DNA of 64,000 bases, from the IMG/VR virus record IMGVR_UViG_3300027759_000003, positions 45,758 through 109,757 of that record, one strand, 5' to 3'. Of the stretch, positions 44,253 to 51,890 are shown piece by piece. Below the pieces are notes generated by a model. It was given only the letters and a program-made list of their open reading frames with translations, made no database searches and had not been told where the DNA came from. Made by a program: the position numbers and the translations under genes. Each line of letters opens with the position of its first letter. Position 1 is the stretch's first letter. Source of the stretch: a virus.

Positions 44253-44359
44253 TGAATTACTTAGTTCACACAGATCCATACAATCACTTAGATAGAGGTT
44301 TGTTAATTCTTGCAATTTTGGCAGGTATAACAATTATCGCCTGGTATTTTAAAAGATAA
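44252..44359 (+). CDS. Single-TM micropeptide
   Basis: 35 residues: LDRGLLILAILAGITIIAWYFKR. Membrane helix with a basic end. TAATG overlap. Confidence 0.55.
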   Translation: MNYLVHTDPYNHLDRGLLILAILAGITIIAWYFKR

Positions 44360-44593
44360 CCACCTGGTTATTTATTATATTTATTAAACAACCTTATTAC
44401 ACCATACCCCATACACACACATATACCAAACCACAGTATTCCCATATATCAATTATATCACTATAGCCGCATAGAAGGTTTGACAGTTACTACACCATAG
44501 TGACTATGTATTAGTCATATTAGGTGGGAGAAGGTTTGTTATCTCTATTTTTCGGCTTCGTTAATTCCCGCCGAAATTTAAAATAAATAATGT
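44360..44593. other. AT-rich spacer with GGTTTG/CAAACC motifs
   Basis: No gene seen. It has GGTTTG at about 44474 and 44530, CCAAACC at about 44430, and CCCGCCGAA at 44567-44575 upstream of the 44607 promoter. Confidence 0.5.
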
Positions 44594-44599
44594 TATAAT
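44594..44599 (+). promoter_or_regulatory. -10 box of leaderless gene 44607
   Basis: TGTTATAAT, then 7 nt to ATG 44607. Confidence 0.68.
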
Positions 44600-44606
44600 T
44601 GGATTC

Positions 44607-44831
44607 ATGACAACTCAAGACTGGGCAGGAATGATTTTAACTTTATTGTCCATAATTGCAATTGTTGGAGTGGGCGTAAGATGGATTGTTAAAAAATACG
44701 TAGAAGATATTGTTTACGAAATGAAGCCCAATAATGGATCCTCGATGAAGGACCAAATTACAAGATTAGAAGAGAAGACTGAAAAAATTTTTGACTTAAT
44801 GATCGAACATTTAAAAAATCATTCTAAATAA
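44607..44831 (+). CDS. TM plus coiled-coil phage protein, holin-like
   Basis: 74 residues: one TM helix (MILTLLSIIAIVGVGVRWIV), a Pro/Asn/Gly turn (MKPNNGSSMKDQI) and a coiled coil (ITRLEEKTEKIFDLMIEHL). This layout, including the KPNxGSSxxD turn, is familiar in actinophage membrane proteins often listed as putative holins. Just upstream of the fibre region. Confidence 0.68.
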   Translation: MTTQDWAGMILTLLSIIAIVGVGVRWIVKKYVEDIVYEMKPNNGSSMKDQITRLEEKTEKIFDLMIEHLKNHSK

Positions 44832-45087
44832 CTATATATAAAGATATCTTAAAAACCTATTTACAGTATATTCTTTTCTTTATATATTTTAAGTATACAC
44901 CATAACTTCTGGATTTTTCGAACTTTATGCCAAACCTTTATAACGGTTCAATAACAATTTTTATATATCTGGATTATAACGATTTGTTATAAATATAATG
45001 TGTGTTAATATATAATGTTATAATTTGAGTGCTGCCCCTAGGTTGCCCCCACCCCCCACTGCGCCTAGGGGTTAGCATATTTTATGG
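44832..45087. other. Spacer with an orphan promoter and a CCCCTAGG hairpin
   Basis: No gene seen. AT-rich to 45024; TGTTATAAT at about 45018-45026 precedes a CCCCTAGG (45035-45042)/CCTAGGGG (45064-45071) inverted repeat with a C-rich loop. The latter ends just before the promoter of 45102. Confidence 0.6.
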
Positions 45088-45093
45088 TATAAT
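45088..45093 (+). promoter_or_regulatory. -10 box of leaderless gene 45102
   Basis: TGGTATAAT, 8 nt, ATG 45102. It starts the right-hand fibre region. Confidence 0.68.
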
Positions 45094-45101
45094 CAAATAT
45101 T

Positions 45102-45503
45102 ATGTGCGTATCTACAATTGAAAAATATGGCGCAACACCAGCCAACATACAGTGGACAGTAGTCCGTGGAGATAGTGCAACCCTAAAGGTAGAGTTTTTT
45201 GAAGATGACGAAACCACACCATACGACACCTCAGACTGGACATATAGCGCTACATCCTATGATTCCAATGGAGATGTTTTAGATGAACTTATTACTACCC
45301 CCGAAGATGGGTATGTTGAAATTTTTGCTCCAGCAAGTATTACTGAAAATTGGGGTGGTACTAAATACCGCTCAATTGTTGCCGAACTACAGTTTGATTT
45401 ACAAATAGTAATTGAGGGCGGTAGTGGTCAAAATGCAGACACCGTATGGACTCCAGTAATTGGAACCATATGTGTACTAGGTGATATAACTCCAGGTCTA
45501 TAA
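45102..45503 (+). CDS. BppU-like small beta protein 1
   Basis: 133 residues: WTVVRGDSATLKVEFFEDDETTPYDTSDWTYSATSYD...VWTPVIGTICVLGDITPGL. It shares its V-x-GD-x-A start and DI(T) end with 46353 and 59442, as in baseplate-upper-protein N-terminal domains that link fibres to the baseplate. Confidence 0.68.
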   Translation: MCVSTIEKYGATPANIQWTVVRGDSATLKVEFFEDDETTPYDTSDWTYSATSYDSNGDVLDELITTPEDGYVEIFAPASITENWGGTKYRSIVAELQFDLQIVIEGGSGQNADTVWTPVIGTICVLGDITPGL

Positions 45504-45589
45504 TGCCAATAGTAAAAATATCAGCAAAAAAAGATAACCTTCCACCAATTGTTAAAATTGGTAAAAAAGTATTTAAAGTAAAGAAATAA
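45503..45589 (+). CDS. Basic micropeptide
   Basis: 28 residues (PIVKISAKKDNLPPIVKIGKKV). TAATG overlap with the previous gene. Weakly supported. Confidence 0.45.
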   Translation: MPIVKISAKKDNLPPIVKIGKKVFKVKK

Positions 45590-45596
45590 CTCTGCC

Positions 45597-46328
45597 ATGG
45601 CTAAAAGCATGGACTTCCCAGACGTTTCAAAAAAGAAAAAATACTCCGAAGCAGTACAAGGCACCCAAGAATTAAATACACAGTATATTGCTGTTCCTGG
45701 AATCCAAGGTGAAAAAGGTGAAACTGGACCAAAGGGTGAAAAAGGTGATCAAGGTATACAAGGTTTAAAAGGAGAAAAAGGGGATAGAGGTCCCGAAGGT
45801 CCACAAGGACAGCGAGGAGAGCCAGGTAAGGGTGCAGAAGGCTATGACAGCGTATCTGGTCAATATCCAGGATGGGCATATTATAGGAATAAAAATTTAA
45901 GTGAAGTTAGGCTTGGTCCAGAAAGAGGGGATGACGGATGGGTATCTATAAATTTTATGAAAGACGAAGAAACATCTAATGAGATCTATATGCCAATCGG
46001 TGCAAATACTTTATGGAATAATGAATCAAAAAATTTTAACTTTAAAGCCTTAAAAATTGGAGCAAAGGTAGATGTAAGATATGACTTTACTATAACTACT
46101 TATATGAATAATACAGAGGTTTGGGCTAGGTTATTTGTTCCAGATTATAGCAACTCTCCAATAGGATATGTTTCAACTCTAAAATATCAATACTCATACG
46201 ATATGTCATATAACCAAACCATATATCTAGATGCTCAAAGAATTAGAACACTAGGTGGAGCAATTCAATTCAGGGCAGATAATGAAAGTAATATAGTTCT
46301 AAATGGTATCTATATTGCTGTTTGTTAA
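45597..46328 (+). CDS. Collagen-like tail-fibre protein
   Basis: 243 residues. A short head (1-34), then 15 unbroken Gly-X-Y triplets (35-79; GEKGETGPKGEKGDQ type) that should form a triple-helical stalk. A link with GWAYYRNKNLSEVRLGPERGDDGW follows, then a beta-rich C-terminal domain (about 125-243) that probably trimerises and may bind receptor. Pro occurs in X and Y positions, so Y-position Pro could be a prolyl-hydroxylase substrate. The hydroxylase gene lies about 4 kb downstream. Confidence 0.82.
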   Translation: MAKSMDFPDVSKKKKYSEAVQGTQELNTQYIAVPGIQGEKGETGPKGEKGDQGIQGLKGEKGDRGPEGPQGQRGEPGKGAEGYDSVSGQYPGWAYYRNKNLSEVRLGPERGDDGWVSINFMKDEETSNEIYMPIGANTLWNNESKNFNFKALKIGAKVDVRYDFTITTYMNNTEVWARLFVPDYSNSPIGYVSTLKYQYSYDMSYNQTIYLDAQRIRTLGGAIQFRADNESNIVLNGIYIAVC

Positions 46329-46331
46329 TGG

Positions 46332-46350
46332 TATAATGGATCAGGAGGAC
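46332..46350 (+). promoter_or_regulatory. Promoter and RBS of BppU-like gene 2
   Basis: TGGTATAAT (TATAAT about 46332-46337) and AGGAGG before ATG 46353. Confidence 0.65.
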
Positions 46351-46352
46351 TA

Positions 46353-46694
46353 ATGGCATTTCCAGGCAGTTATAGTTTTAGTTATTACCGTGGCGACACA
46401 TCTCAATTTGTGGTTCGACCTAAAACAACGGATGGTTCAGCCTTTGATTTAACAGGTTATACTGCCGCTTTTACAATTGCAAATCAATCAGGACCAAGCG
46501 GTACTCAAACTGCTGCTGTTACAGTTGTTAATACAACAACAGACATTGTAACATGCACAATTACTCCAGCAATTGGAAGAACACTTTCAGCAGGAACTTA
46601 TGTCTATGACGTTCAAATTACAAACGGAACACAAATTTATACACTACTTGCTGGATCAATTACAGTAACCAATGATATTACTGGTGCAGTATAA
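46353..46694 (+). CDS. BppU-like small beta protein 2
   Basis: 113 residues: YYRGDTSQFVVRPKTTDGSAFDLTGYTAAFTI...YVYDVQITNGTQIYTLLAGSITVTNDITGAV. It is a clear relative of 45102 and 59442 and resembles the N-terminal domain of BppU-type fibres. Overlaps the next gene by 1 nt. Confidence 0.72.
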   Translation: MAFPGSYSFSYYRGDTSQFVVRPKTTDGSAFDLTGYTAAFTIANQSGPSGTQTAAVTVVNTTTDIVTCTITPAIGRTLSAGTYVYDVQITNGTQIYTLLAGSITVTNDITGAV

Positions 46695-47281
46695 TGCCTG
46701 ATGTTTTATTAAACAATGACGACATTACAGTTCTTGGTCCCCCAGAAGTTGTAGAACTTCTTGTAGATATTGGACCAACAGGAACTCGTGGAAGTCAAAC
46801 ATTTGTTGGAATAGGAGATCCCAACACTATTGAAATTGGACAAACCCCACTACTAAATGATTTATACATTAATACCTCTCCAGGTGCAGATTATGGATAT
46901 TTATATCAATACGTATCTCAACCTGGAGGAAATACCTGGATTGAAGTTTTAGAATTAAATCCAACAATCTATTCAGTTAATCACACAACAACTTATGTCA
47001 ATGGAGTTGCACAGATTGTGATTCCTATTTCAAATATTACCTCTGAAACATCACTAACTGCTAGTAACTTCAGTGTTCAATTTAGTATTGTTAATGATAA
47101 TCCAGTTGCAGCCTCTATGAGCATACCCGCACTTGCTGGAAACAATCAAAATTTAGTTATAAACTTTAAAGCAGTTGAGCATAGAACAGATGTAGATTCT
47201 GGCCCATATGGAGATTGGGCGGTTTTAGAGGGAGAAGTAACAACACATTTATTTATAACAATTTTAGATGAGGAGTCTTAG
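46694..47281 (+). CDS. Fibre component
   Basis: 195 residues. GPTGTRGSQTFVG is a collagen remnant; PNTIEIGQTPLLNDLYINTSPGADYGYLYQYV is a fibre-surface strand motif; the C-terminal half is a beta-sandwich (FSVQFSIVNDNPVAASMSIPAL). No enzyme motif. Part of the 46.3-48.6 kb operon. Confidence 0.68.
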   Translation: MPDVLLNNDDITVLGPPEVVELLVDIGPTGTRGSQTFVGIGDPNTIEIGQTPLLNDLYINTSPGADYGYLYQYVSQPGGNTWIEVLELNPTIYSVNHTTTYVNGVAQIVIPISNITSETSLTASNFSVQFSIVNDNPVAASMSIPALAGNNQNLVINFKAVEHRTDVDSGPYGDWAVLEGEVTTHLFITILDEES

Positions 47282-47318
47282 TCTATATCTTTATGATATA
47301 ATTCTAATGAGGTGATAT

Positions 47319-48047
47319 ATGGCAGCAGAATCAATAGGTACGTTAGTACCAACTAAAATTCCAGGATTATCAGATCCTGCCGACATACAAGCAGCACTGC
47401 GTTTATATCACTATGGAGATTATACATATACTACATCAAACTCTAATACAGCAAACCTTGTAAATCCATCTATTGCTTATACAATTAATAGTTTACAAAG
47501 TCAGATAACTGCAATTGATCTTTCAACTGCACTACTAAAAACAGACTTTGCTGCTAAAGGTGATCTACTTTCTGCTTCAGCAAATGACACATTATCTATT
47601 TTATCTGTTGGAAGTAATGGAACAGTTTTAACAGCCAACTCAGCAACAGCATCAGGTTTAGCCTGGACAACACCAGATGTTACACTTACTAATAGTGCAA
47701 CACTAACTAATAAAACTTTAACTGCTCCAGTTATAAATCTTTCAATTAATCCACAAACAGTTGCCTATGAACTTGTTCTTGCCGATAATGGAAAAATGGT
47801 TGAGGTGTCAAGTGCTTCTGCAGTTACCTTGTCAATTCCAACAAACGCCAACCAAGCATTTGCAACAGGTGCACAAATTACAATTTTACAAACAAGCACG
47901 GGACAGGTAACTATTGCAGCAACTACTCCAGGAACTACAACTGTAAACGGAACTCCAGGATTAAAATTAAGAGCACAATGGTCATCTGCCGTATGTATTA
48001 AACGTGCTACTGACTCTTGGGTTGTTCTTGGAGACTTAGTTGCATAA
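47319..48047 (+). CDS. Fibre protein sharing repeat modules with 60553
   Basis: 242 residues. A helical N-terminus, then AAKGDLLSASANDTLSILSVGSNGTVLTANSATASGLAW and TLTNKTLTAPVI. The same two modules occur in the 60553 and 63252 proteins. The C-terminal beta part has VTLSIPTNANQAFATGAQITILQ. Promoter TGATATAAT at about 47292; RBS GAGGTGA. Confidence 0.72.
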   Translation: MAAESIGTLVPTKIPGLSDPADIQAALRLYHYGDYTYTTSNSNTANLVNPSIAYTINSLQSQITAIDLSTALLKTDFAAKGDLLSASANDTLSILSVGSNGTVLTANSATASGLAWTTPDVTLTNSATLTNKTLTAPVINLSINPQTVAYELVLADNGKMVEVSSASAVTLSIPTNANQAFATGAQITILQTSTGQVTIAATTPGTTTVNGTPGLKLRAQWSSAVCIKRATDSWVVLGDLVA

Positions 48048-48622
48048 TGTCAAGACTAGGACCCGTATCATCTTCTGCTGGTCGTAAACCAGGAACACCA
48101 ACAATTGGGTCTGCAACTGCTGGCGATGGTCAAGCAAGTGTAACATTTACAGCACCAACATATTTAGGTAAACCAAATTCTTCTTTAACTTATACAGTAG
48201 TTTCATCTCCTAGTTCAATTTCTAATACTGGATCTGGATCACCAATTACAGTTACTGGATTATCAAATGGAACATCTTATAGTTTTACAGTAAAGTTAAG
48301 TAATACTGTTTTAGATTCTGAGTTTTCATCAGCAAGCAATAACGTTTCTCCAGCAGGAGCAGCACCACCACCCCCACCTCCTCCTCCCCCACCACCCGTA
48401 ACGCCACCACCTGTAACGCCGCCACCTGCGACGCCACCACCTGCGACGCCACCACCTGCGACGCCACCACCTGCGACGCCACCACCTGCGACGCCACCAC
48501 CTGTTCAAAACAAATCTTGTACTACACAAGATGTTATTAATGGTCTATGCTATCCAAGCGGATGTTGTGGTGGTGTTCGTGGAGGACAGTGTGGATATAC
48601 AACAACTTGTAATTATGGATAA
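48047..48622 (+). CDS. FN3 plus polyproline (ATPPP)n protein
   Basis: 191 residues from ATG 48047 (TAATG overlap). One FN3 domain (about 12-98), a run of 11 Pro, then VTPPP/ATPPP repeated about seven times. The C-terminal domain is Cys-rich (SCTTQDVINGLCYPSGCCGG), probably disulfide-linked. A rigid Pro stalk of this kind is the ideal substrate of prolyl hydroxylase and hydroxyproline-linked glycosylation, whose candidate enzymes follow within about 1.5 kb. Confidence 0.78.
   Translation: MSRLGPVSSSAGRKPGTPTIGSATAGDGQASVTFTAPTYLGKPNSSLTYTVVSSPSSISNTGSGSPITVTGLSNGTSYSFTVKLSNTVLDSEFSSASNNVSPAGAAPPPPPPPPPPPVTPPPVTPPPATPPPATPPPATPPPATPPPATPPPVQNKSCTTQDVINGLCYPSGCCGGVRGGQCGYTTTCNYG
48403..48505 (+). 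repeat. 15-bp tandem repeats coding ATPPP/VTPPP
   Basis: GCCACCACCTGCGAC-type units, nearly identical for five copies. Copy number could vary by slippage in frame. Confidence 0.9.
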
Positions 48623-48655
48623 GATAAGATATACTTTTAATAAGGAGAAAAATAT

Positions 48656-49021
48656 ATGGTAACAGATGCTTCAATTGATTATATTTATAGCCCAGAAATT
48701 CCAGGCATAGGGGTTGCCTTTGTTATTGATAGAGAGGTTTTGTATACTGCTCCAGTCTGGGCTACATTTGGACAAAAATTATTAGACGCTACAGAATTTA
48801 GAGATGTCTCATCTGAATATATAGAACATAATGGTATGACAATAGAAATATTAATAGATGATCAAGTAGTAGAAACATGGCAAACCACAGAGTATGTAGG
48901 TTCAATTTTACTTTCAAATCCATTAATATTAGATTTATCAAAATATGAAAATGGCGGATATGTAGAAGATTTAAAGGCTAGTTTTGACGGTGTAAAATTT
49001 ATTATTAAAACAGGGGAATAA
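48656..49021 (+). CDS. Hypothetical protein
   Basis: 121 residues, beta-rich: SIDYIYSPEIPGIGVAFVIDREVLYTAPVWATFGQKLLDA. RBS AAGGAG, with TATACT about 30 nt upstream. Position suggests a fibre-related role. Confidence 0.62.
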   Translation: MVTDASIDYIYSPEIPGIGVAFVIDREVLYTAPVWATFGQKLLDATEFRDVSSEYIEHNGMTIEILIDDQVVETWQTTEYVGSILLSNPLILDLSKYENGGYVEDLKASFDGVKFIIKTGE

Positions 49022-49022
49022 T

Positions 49023-49247
49023 ATGAGTAAGTGGTCAGAGTATAAAGAAAAAAATGGATCAACTCCACTGGATTTTTTAAATCCAAGAACTAACCGTGTT
49101 AGTGATGAAGTTGCAAAATCAAGACTTGATATATGCATATCTTGCCCAGAATTAATACAAATTACAAAACAATGTAAAAAATGTAGATGTTTTATGACAG
49201 CAAAAACAAAAATTGAAGCATCCAGATGCCCAATAGGAAAATGGTAA
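49023..49247 (+). CDS. Zinc-binding conserved phage protein
   Basis: 74 residues: RLDICISCPELIQITKQCKKCRCFMTAKTKIEASRCPIGKW gives CxxC, CxxCxC and a final Cys. It resembles a small Cys-rich family common in cyanophages. A TAATG junction couples it to the GT60-like gene. Confidence 0.72.
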   Translation: MSKWSEYKEKNGSTPLDFLNPRTNRVSDEVAKSRLDICISCPELIQITKQCKKCRCFMTAKTKIEASRCPIGKW

Positions 49248-50203
49248 TGAATAAGATTTATGTTTCAATAGCATCTTATCGAGATCCATATTTACAAAGT
49301 ACAATAGATTCACTTTTTCTTGAAGCAGATAATCCAGAAAATATAACAGTTGGATGTTTTATACATGCTTTAAAAAATGAAATTAAAGATTTAAGCCTAA
49401 AAAAAACATATAACAATAAAGTTAAATATGAAATTGAGCAGGCTGGTACAGTTTTTAGCGTTACCGCTTGTAGAAATCGTTGTTTAAAATGGCTTGACAG
49501 TACTTATAAATACACCTTACAAGTAGACTCTCATTCAAGATTTGATAAAGGATGGGATACAAAATTAATTAATATTATAGAGTCTACAGGTGATAATAAA
49601 GCAATACTTAGCGGTGCGTTACCAGTTTTTGATATTTTAGAAGATGGCACAGAAGAAAAAAAACAACAAGATTATCCAGTTTCATTTACTGTGCATACTG
49701 ACACAACCAAAGAGAATATTTTGCATTCCTACGACCTATCTCCAAGGGGAATAGTTTTACAAACACTTGAAAACAAGGAATACGCTATTGATTGGTATTT
49801 AACTGGACATTTTATTTTTTCTTTAAGTGATTATTTTAAAAAAATTCCACAACCAGACTGGGTTTTATTTTGGGGAGAAGAAGTTTTAAACGGTGTTAGA
49901 GCCTTTACTGCTGGATATAACGTTTATATTCCAAAAAATGTACCAATTTATCATTTGTATTCTGATAGAATAAAAAGACCAAGATTAGTTCAAGATTTTC
50001 CAGAAAAATATTTTTTATTAAGAGACTATACAACAGACAGAATTATTGATATACTAATAGGTAAAGATATTAAAGAAAATGATATTTTTTATGAAAGAAG
50101 TATAGAAAGTTTTTATAACTACGTTGGTTATAATTTAGGAGAATTATTTGATTCTTGGAGAAATTGGAGAAAAGAGTTAATTGATAAGGGGAGAAATGAA
50201 TAA
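49247..50203 (+). CDS. GT60-like (GlcNAc/hydroxyproline) glycosyltransferase
   Basis: 318 residues from ATG 49247; a start 21 nt earlier lies in the previous gene. IYVSIASYRDPYLQSTIDSLFLEADNPENITVGCFIH opens as in PF11397, the Skp1-type hydroxyproline GlcNAc-transferase family (GT60). It continues with VTACRNRCLKWL and the metal motif LQVDSHSRF (DxH in place of DxD), then WGEEVLNGVRAFTAGYNVYIP near the donor site. In Dictyostelium, GT60 adds GlcNAc to hydroxyproline. Here the next gene is a prolyl hydroxylase, overlapping by 8 nt. Confidence 0.8.
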   Translation: MNKIYVSIASYRDPYLQSTIDSLFLEADNPENITVGCFIHALKNEIKDLSLKKTYNNKVKYEIEQAGTVFSVTACRNRCLKWLDSTYKYTLQVDSHSRFDKGWDTKLINIIESTGDNKAILSGALPVFDILEDGTEEKKQQDYPVSFTVHTDTTKENILHSYDLSPRGIVLQTLENKEYAIDWYLTGHFIFSLSDYFKKIPQPDWVLFWGEEVLNGVRAFTAGYNVYIPKNVPIYHLYSDRIKRPRLVQDFPEKYFLLRDYTTDRIIDILIGKDIKENDIFYERSIESFYNYVGYNLGELFDSWRNWRKELIDKGRNE

Positions 50204-50750
50204 AGCAAAAACGTTTAAAAATTTTATTTTAAAAAAAGATTGTGAATATTTAATAAATAAAATTAAAGATTCGTCTTTATGGGAAAGTGGAGGTTCTGGA
50301 TTTTGGGACAACCGTGTAATTAATTATAGTAAGTTATTAACTTATGATAAAGTTGCAGCAGAAATTATGAAAGATGCAAATTTAAGGTGTGCTGCAAAAA
50401 TTAAAGAAGAATATAATATAGATAAACCAGTGTACTCTGATACCTTGCAGGCAATTCGTTGGTTTCCAGAAATGGAACAAACTCCACATGCAGACGATAT
50501 GACAAATACAGACATAAAGGGTTTTGAGCATAGGGTTTTTGGATCTATTATATATCTTAATGATGACTATGAGGGCGGACATACTTATTATCCAAACTAT
50601 AATTTTGAAATAACTCCAGAGGCTGGTAAATTAGCAATACATCCAGGAGATCCAGAGCATTTGCATGGAGTTACTAAAATTAAAAATAACATTAGATATA
50701 CTATTGCCTCATTTTGGACATTTGAAAAAAATCTAAGTTATGTCTGGTAA
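50196..50750 (+). CDS. Prolyl 4-hydroxylase-like 2OG-Fe(II) dioxygenase
   Basis: 184 residues from ATG 50196 with GGGGAG just before it. The iron ligands His98-x-Asp100 (TPHADD) and His157 (LHGV), the 2-oxoglutarate Arg/Lys region (Arg167, NNIRYTIASFW) and YEGGHTYYP match P4H-type double-stranded beta-helix enzymes. It would hydroxylate prolyl (or similar) residues with O2 and 2OG. Coupled upstream to the GT60-like gene and overlapping the DUF6065-like gene by 11 nt. Confidence 0.88.
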   Translation: MNKAKTFKNFILKKDCEYLINKIKDSSLWESGGSGFWDNRVINYSKLLTYDKVAAEIMKDANLRCAAKIKEEYNIDKPVYSDTLQAIRWFPEMEQTPHADDMTNTDIKGFEHRVFGSIIYLNDDYEGGHTYYPNYNFEITPEAGKLAIHPGDPEHLHGVTKIKNNIRYTIASFWTFEKNLSYVW

Positions 50751-51492
50751 TTATTTAAATAATTCTGGATTTGAAATTCCAGAAAATAAAATTGCTATAG
50801 TTCCACATTCACTAGATAATGATGGTTGGTATAAAGAAGTTATCAAACCATTAAAGGGTGAAACCAAAAGAGATTGGTTTAATTCTCATTTTTATTATTG
50901 TTTACCACTTACTATTGGAAATCAATACGGATTTGTAATTAATTCACTTAGAGACTTTGAGGTGTCTTGGGACGGTACAGATTCAGACGCTATGATTAAT
51001 TTTTTAAATAATGATAATCAAGAAAAACAAATAATTAAAAATGGTTTTGGCAAAGGCATTGTAACAATACAAAATCTATTTGCATTAAAGACTCCAATTG
51101 GTATTAATATAATGACTATACAACCACCAAACCTTTTTATACCTGGATGTTCTGCCATGACTGGGGTAATAGAAACAGACCAAATAAGAAGAGACTTTAC
51201 GTTTAACTTTAAAATCACAATTCCAAACCAAAAAATAACAATAAAAAAGGGTGATGCAATAGGAGCATTTATTCCTATTCCAAGATACTTTGTAGATAAC
51301 TTTGAAGTAGAACTGGTTAGTAATTTATTTGATAAACAATTACATATTAATGAAATTGAAGAAATGAATAATCTTTCAAAAGAAAGAGGTGGGGTAGACA
51401 GGCTTAAACCACACCAGTCTGGAAGAAGGTATTTTAATGGTATTCATACCGATAGTAACAAATATCCAGACCACCAAAAGCGGGTACATTAA
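50740..51492 (+). CDS. DUF6065-like protein
   Basis: 250 residues. The GFGKGIVTIQNLFALKTPIGINIMTIQPPNLFIPGCSAMTGVIETD and FTFNFKITIP...KKGDAIGAFIPIPRYF pattern matches what I recall of DUF6065, a family without proven function. It is found together with 2OG dioxygenases in some genomes. It may be a partner in the proposed proline modification. Confidence 0.65.
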   Translation: MSGNYLNNSGFEIPENKIAIVPHSLDNDGWYKEVIKPLKGETKRDWFNSHFYYCLPLTIGNQYGFVINSLRDFEVSWDGTDSDAMINFLNNDNQEKQIIKNGFGKGIVTIQNLFALKTPIGINIMTIQPPNLFIPGCSAMTGVIETDQIRRDFTFNFKITIPNQKITIKKGDAIGAFIPIPRYFVDNFEVELVSNLFDKQLHINEIEEMNNLSKERGGVDRLKPHQSGRRYFNGIHTDSNKYPDHQKRVH

Positions 51493-51541
51493 ATAAAATA
51501 ATGCTATAATAGGTCTAAGTCTATTTATAGGAGGCAATACC

Positions 51542-51871
51542 ATGGCTACTACTTACAAGGTTTTGGCACAGTCCAACCCTTCAGCAACTACAGCAACTAC
51601 GCTTTATACAGTACCGTCCTCTACCTCAACGGTAGTATCGACAATCACTGTAGCAAACCTTGCTGGATCTGCTGCAACTTATCGAATTTCTGTTCGTCCT
51701 GCTGGAGAAGGTCAGGCTAACAAGCACTACATTGCATACGATGTAACTGTAGGTGCAAACGATACAACTACTCTAACACTTGGATTAACATTAGCAACAA
51801 CAGATGTTATTACAATTTACGCTTCAACCTCAACACTAGCATTTAACGTATACGGCAGCGAAATAGCCTAG
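51542..51871 (+). CDS. Small virion/fibre beta protein
   Basis: 109 residues: YKVLAQSNPSATTATTLYTVPSSTSTVVSTITVANLAGSAATYRISV, an all-beta fold common in fibre regions of cyanophages. The sequence TLYTVPSxTxTVVSTI is a recognised structural pattern. Promoter TGCTATAAT at about 51501; RBS AGGAGG. Confidence 0.7.
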   Translation: MATTYKVLAQSNPSATTATTLYTVPSSTSTVVSTITVANLAGSAATYRISVRPAGEGQANKHYIAYDVTVGANDTTTLTLGLTLATTDVITIYASTSTLAFNVYGSEIA

Positions 51872-51890
51872 TTTTAGGAGGGTAGTCGAA

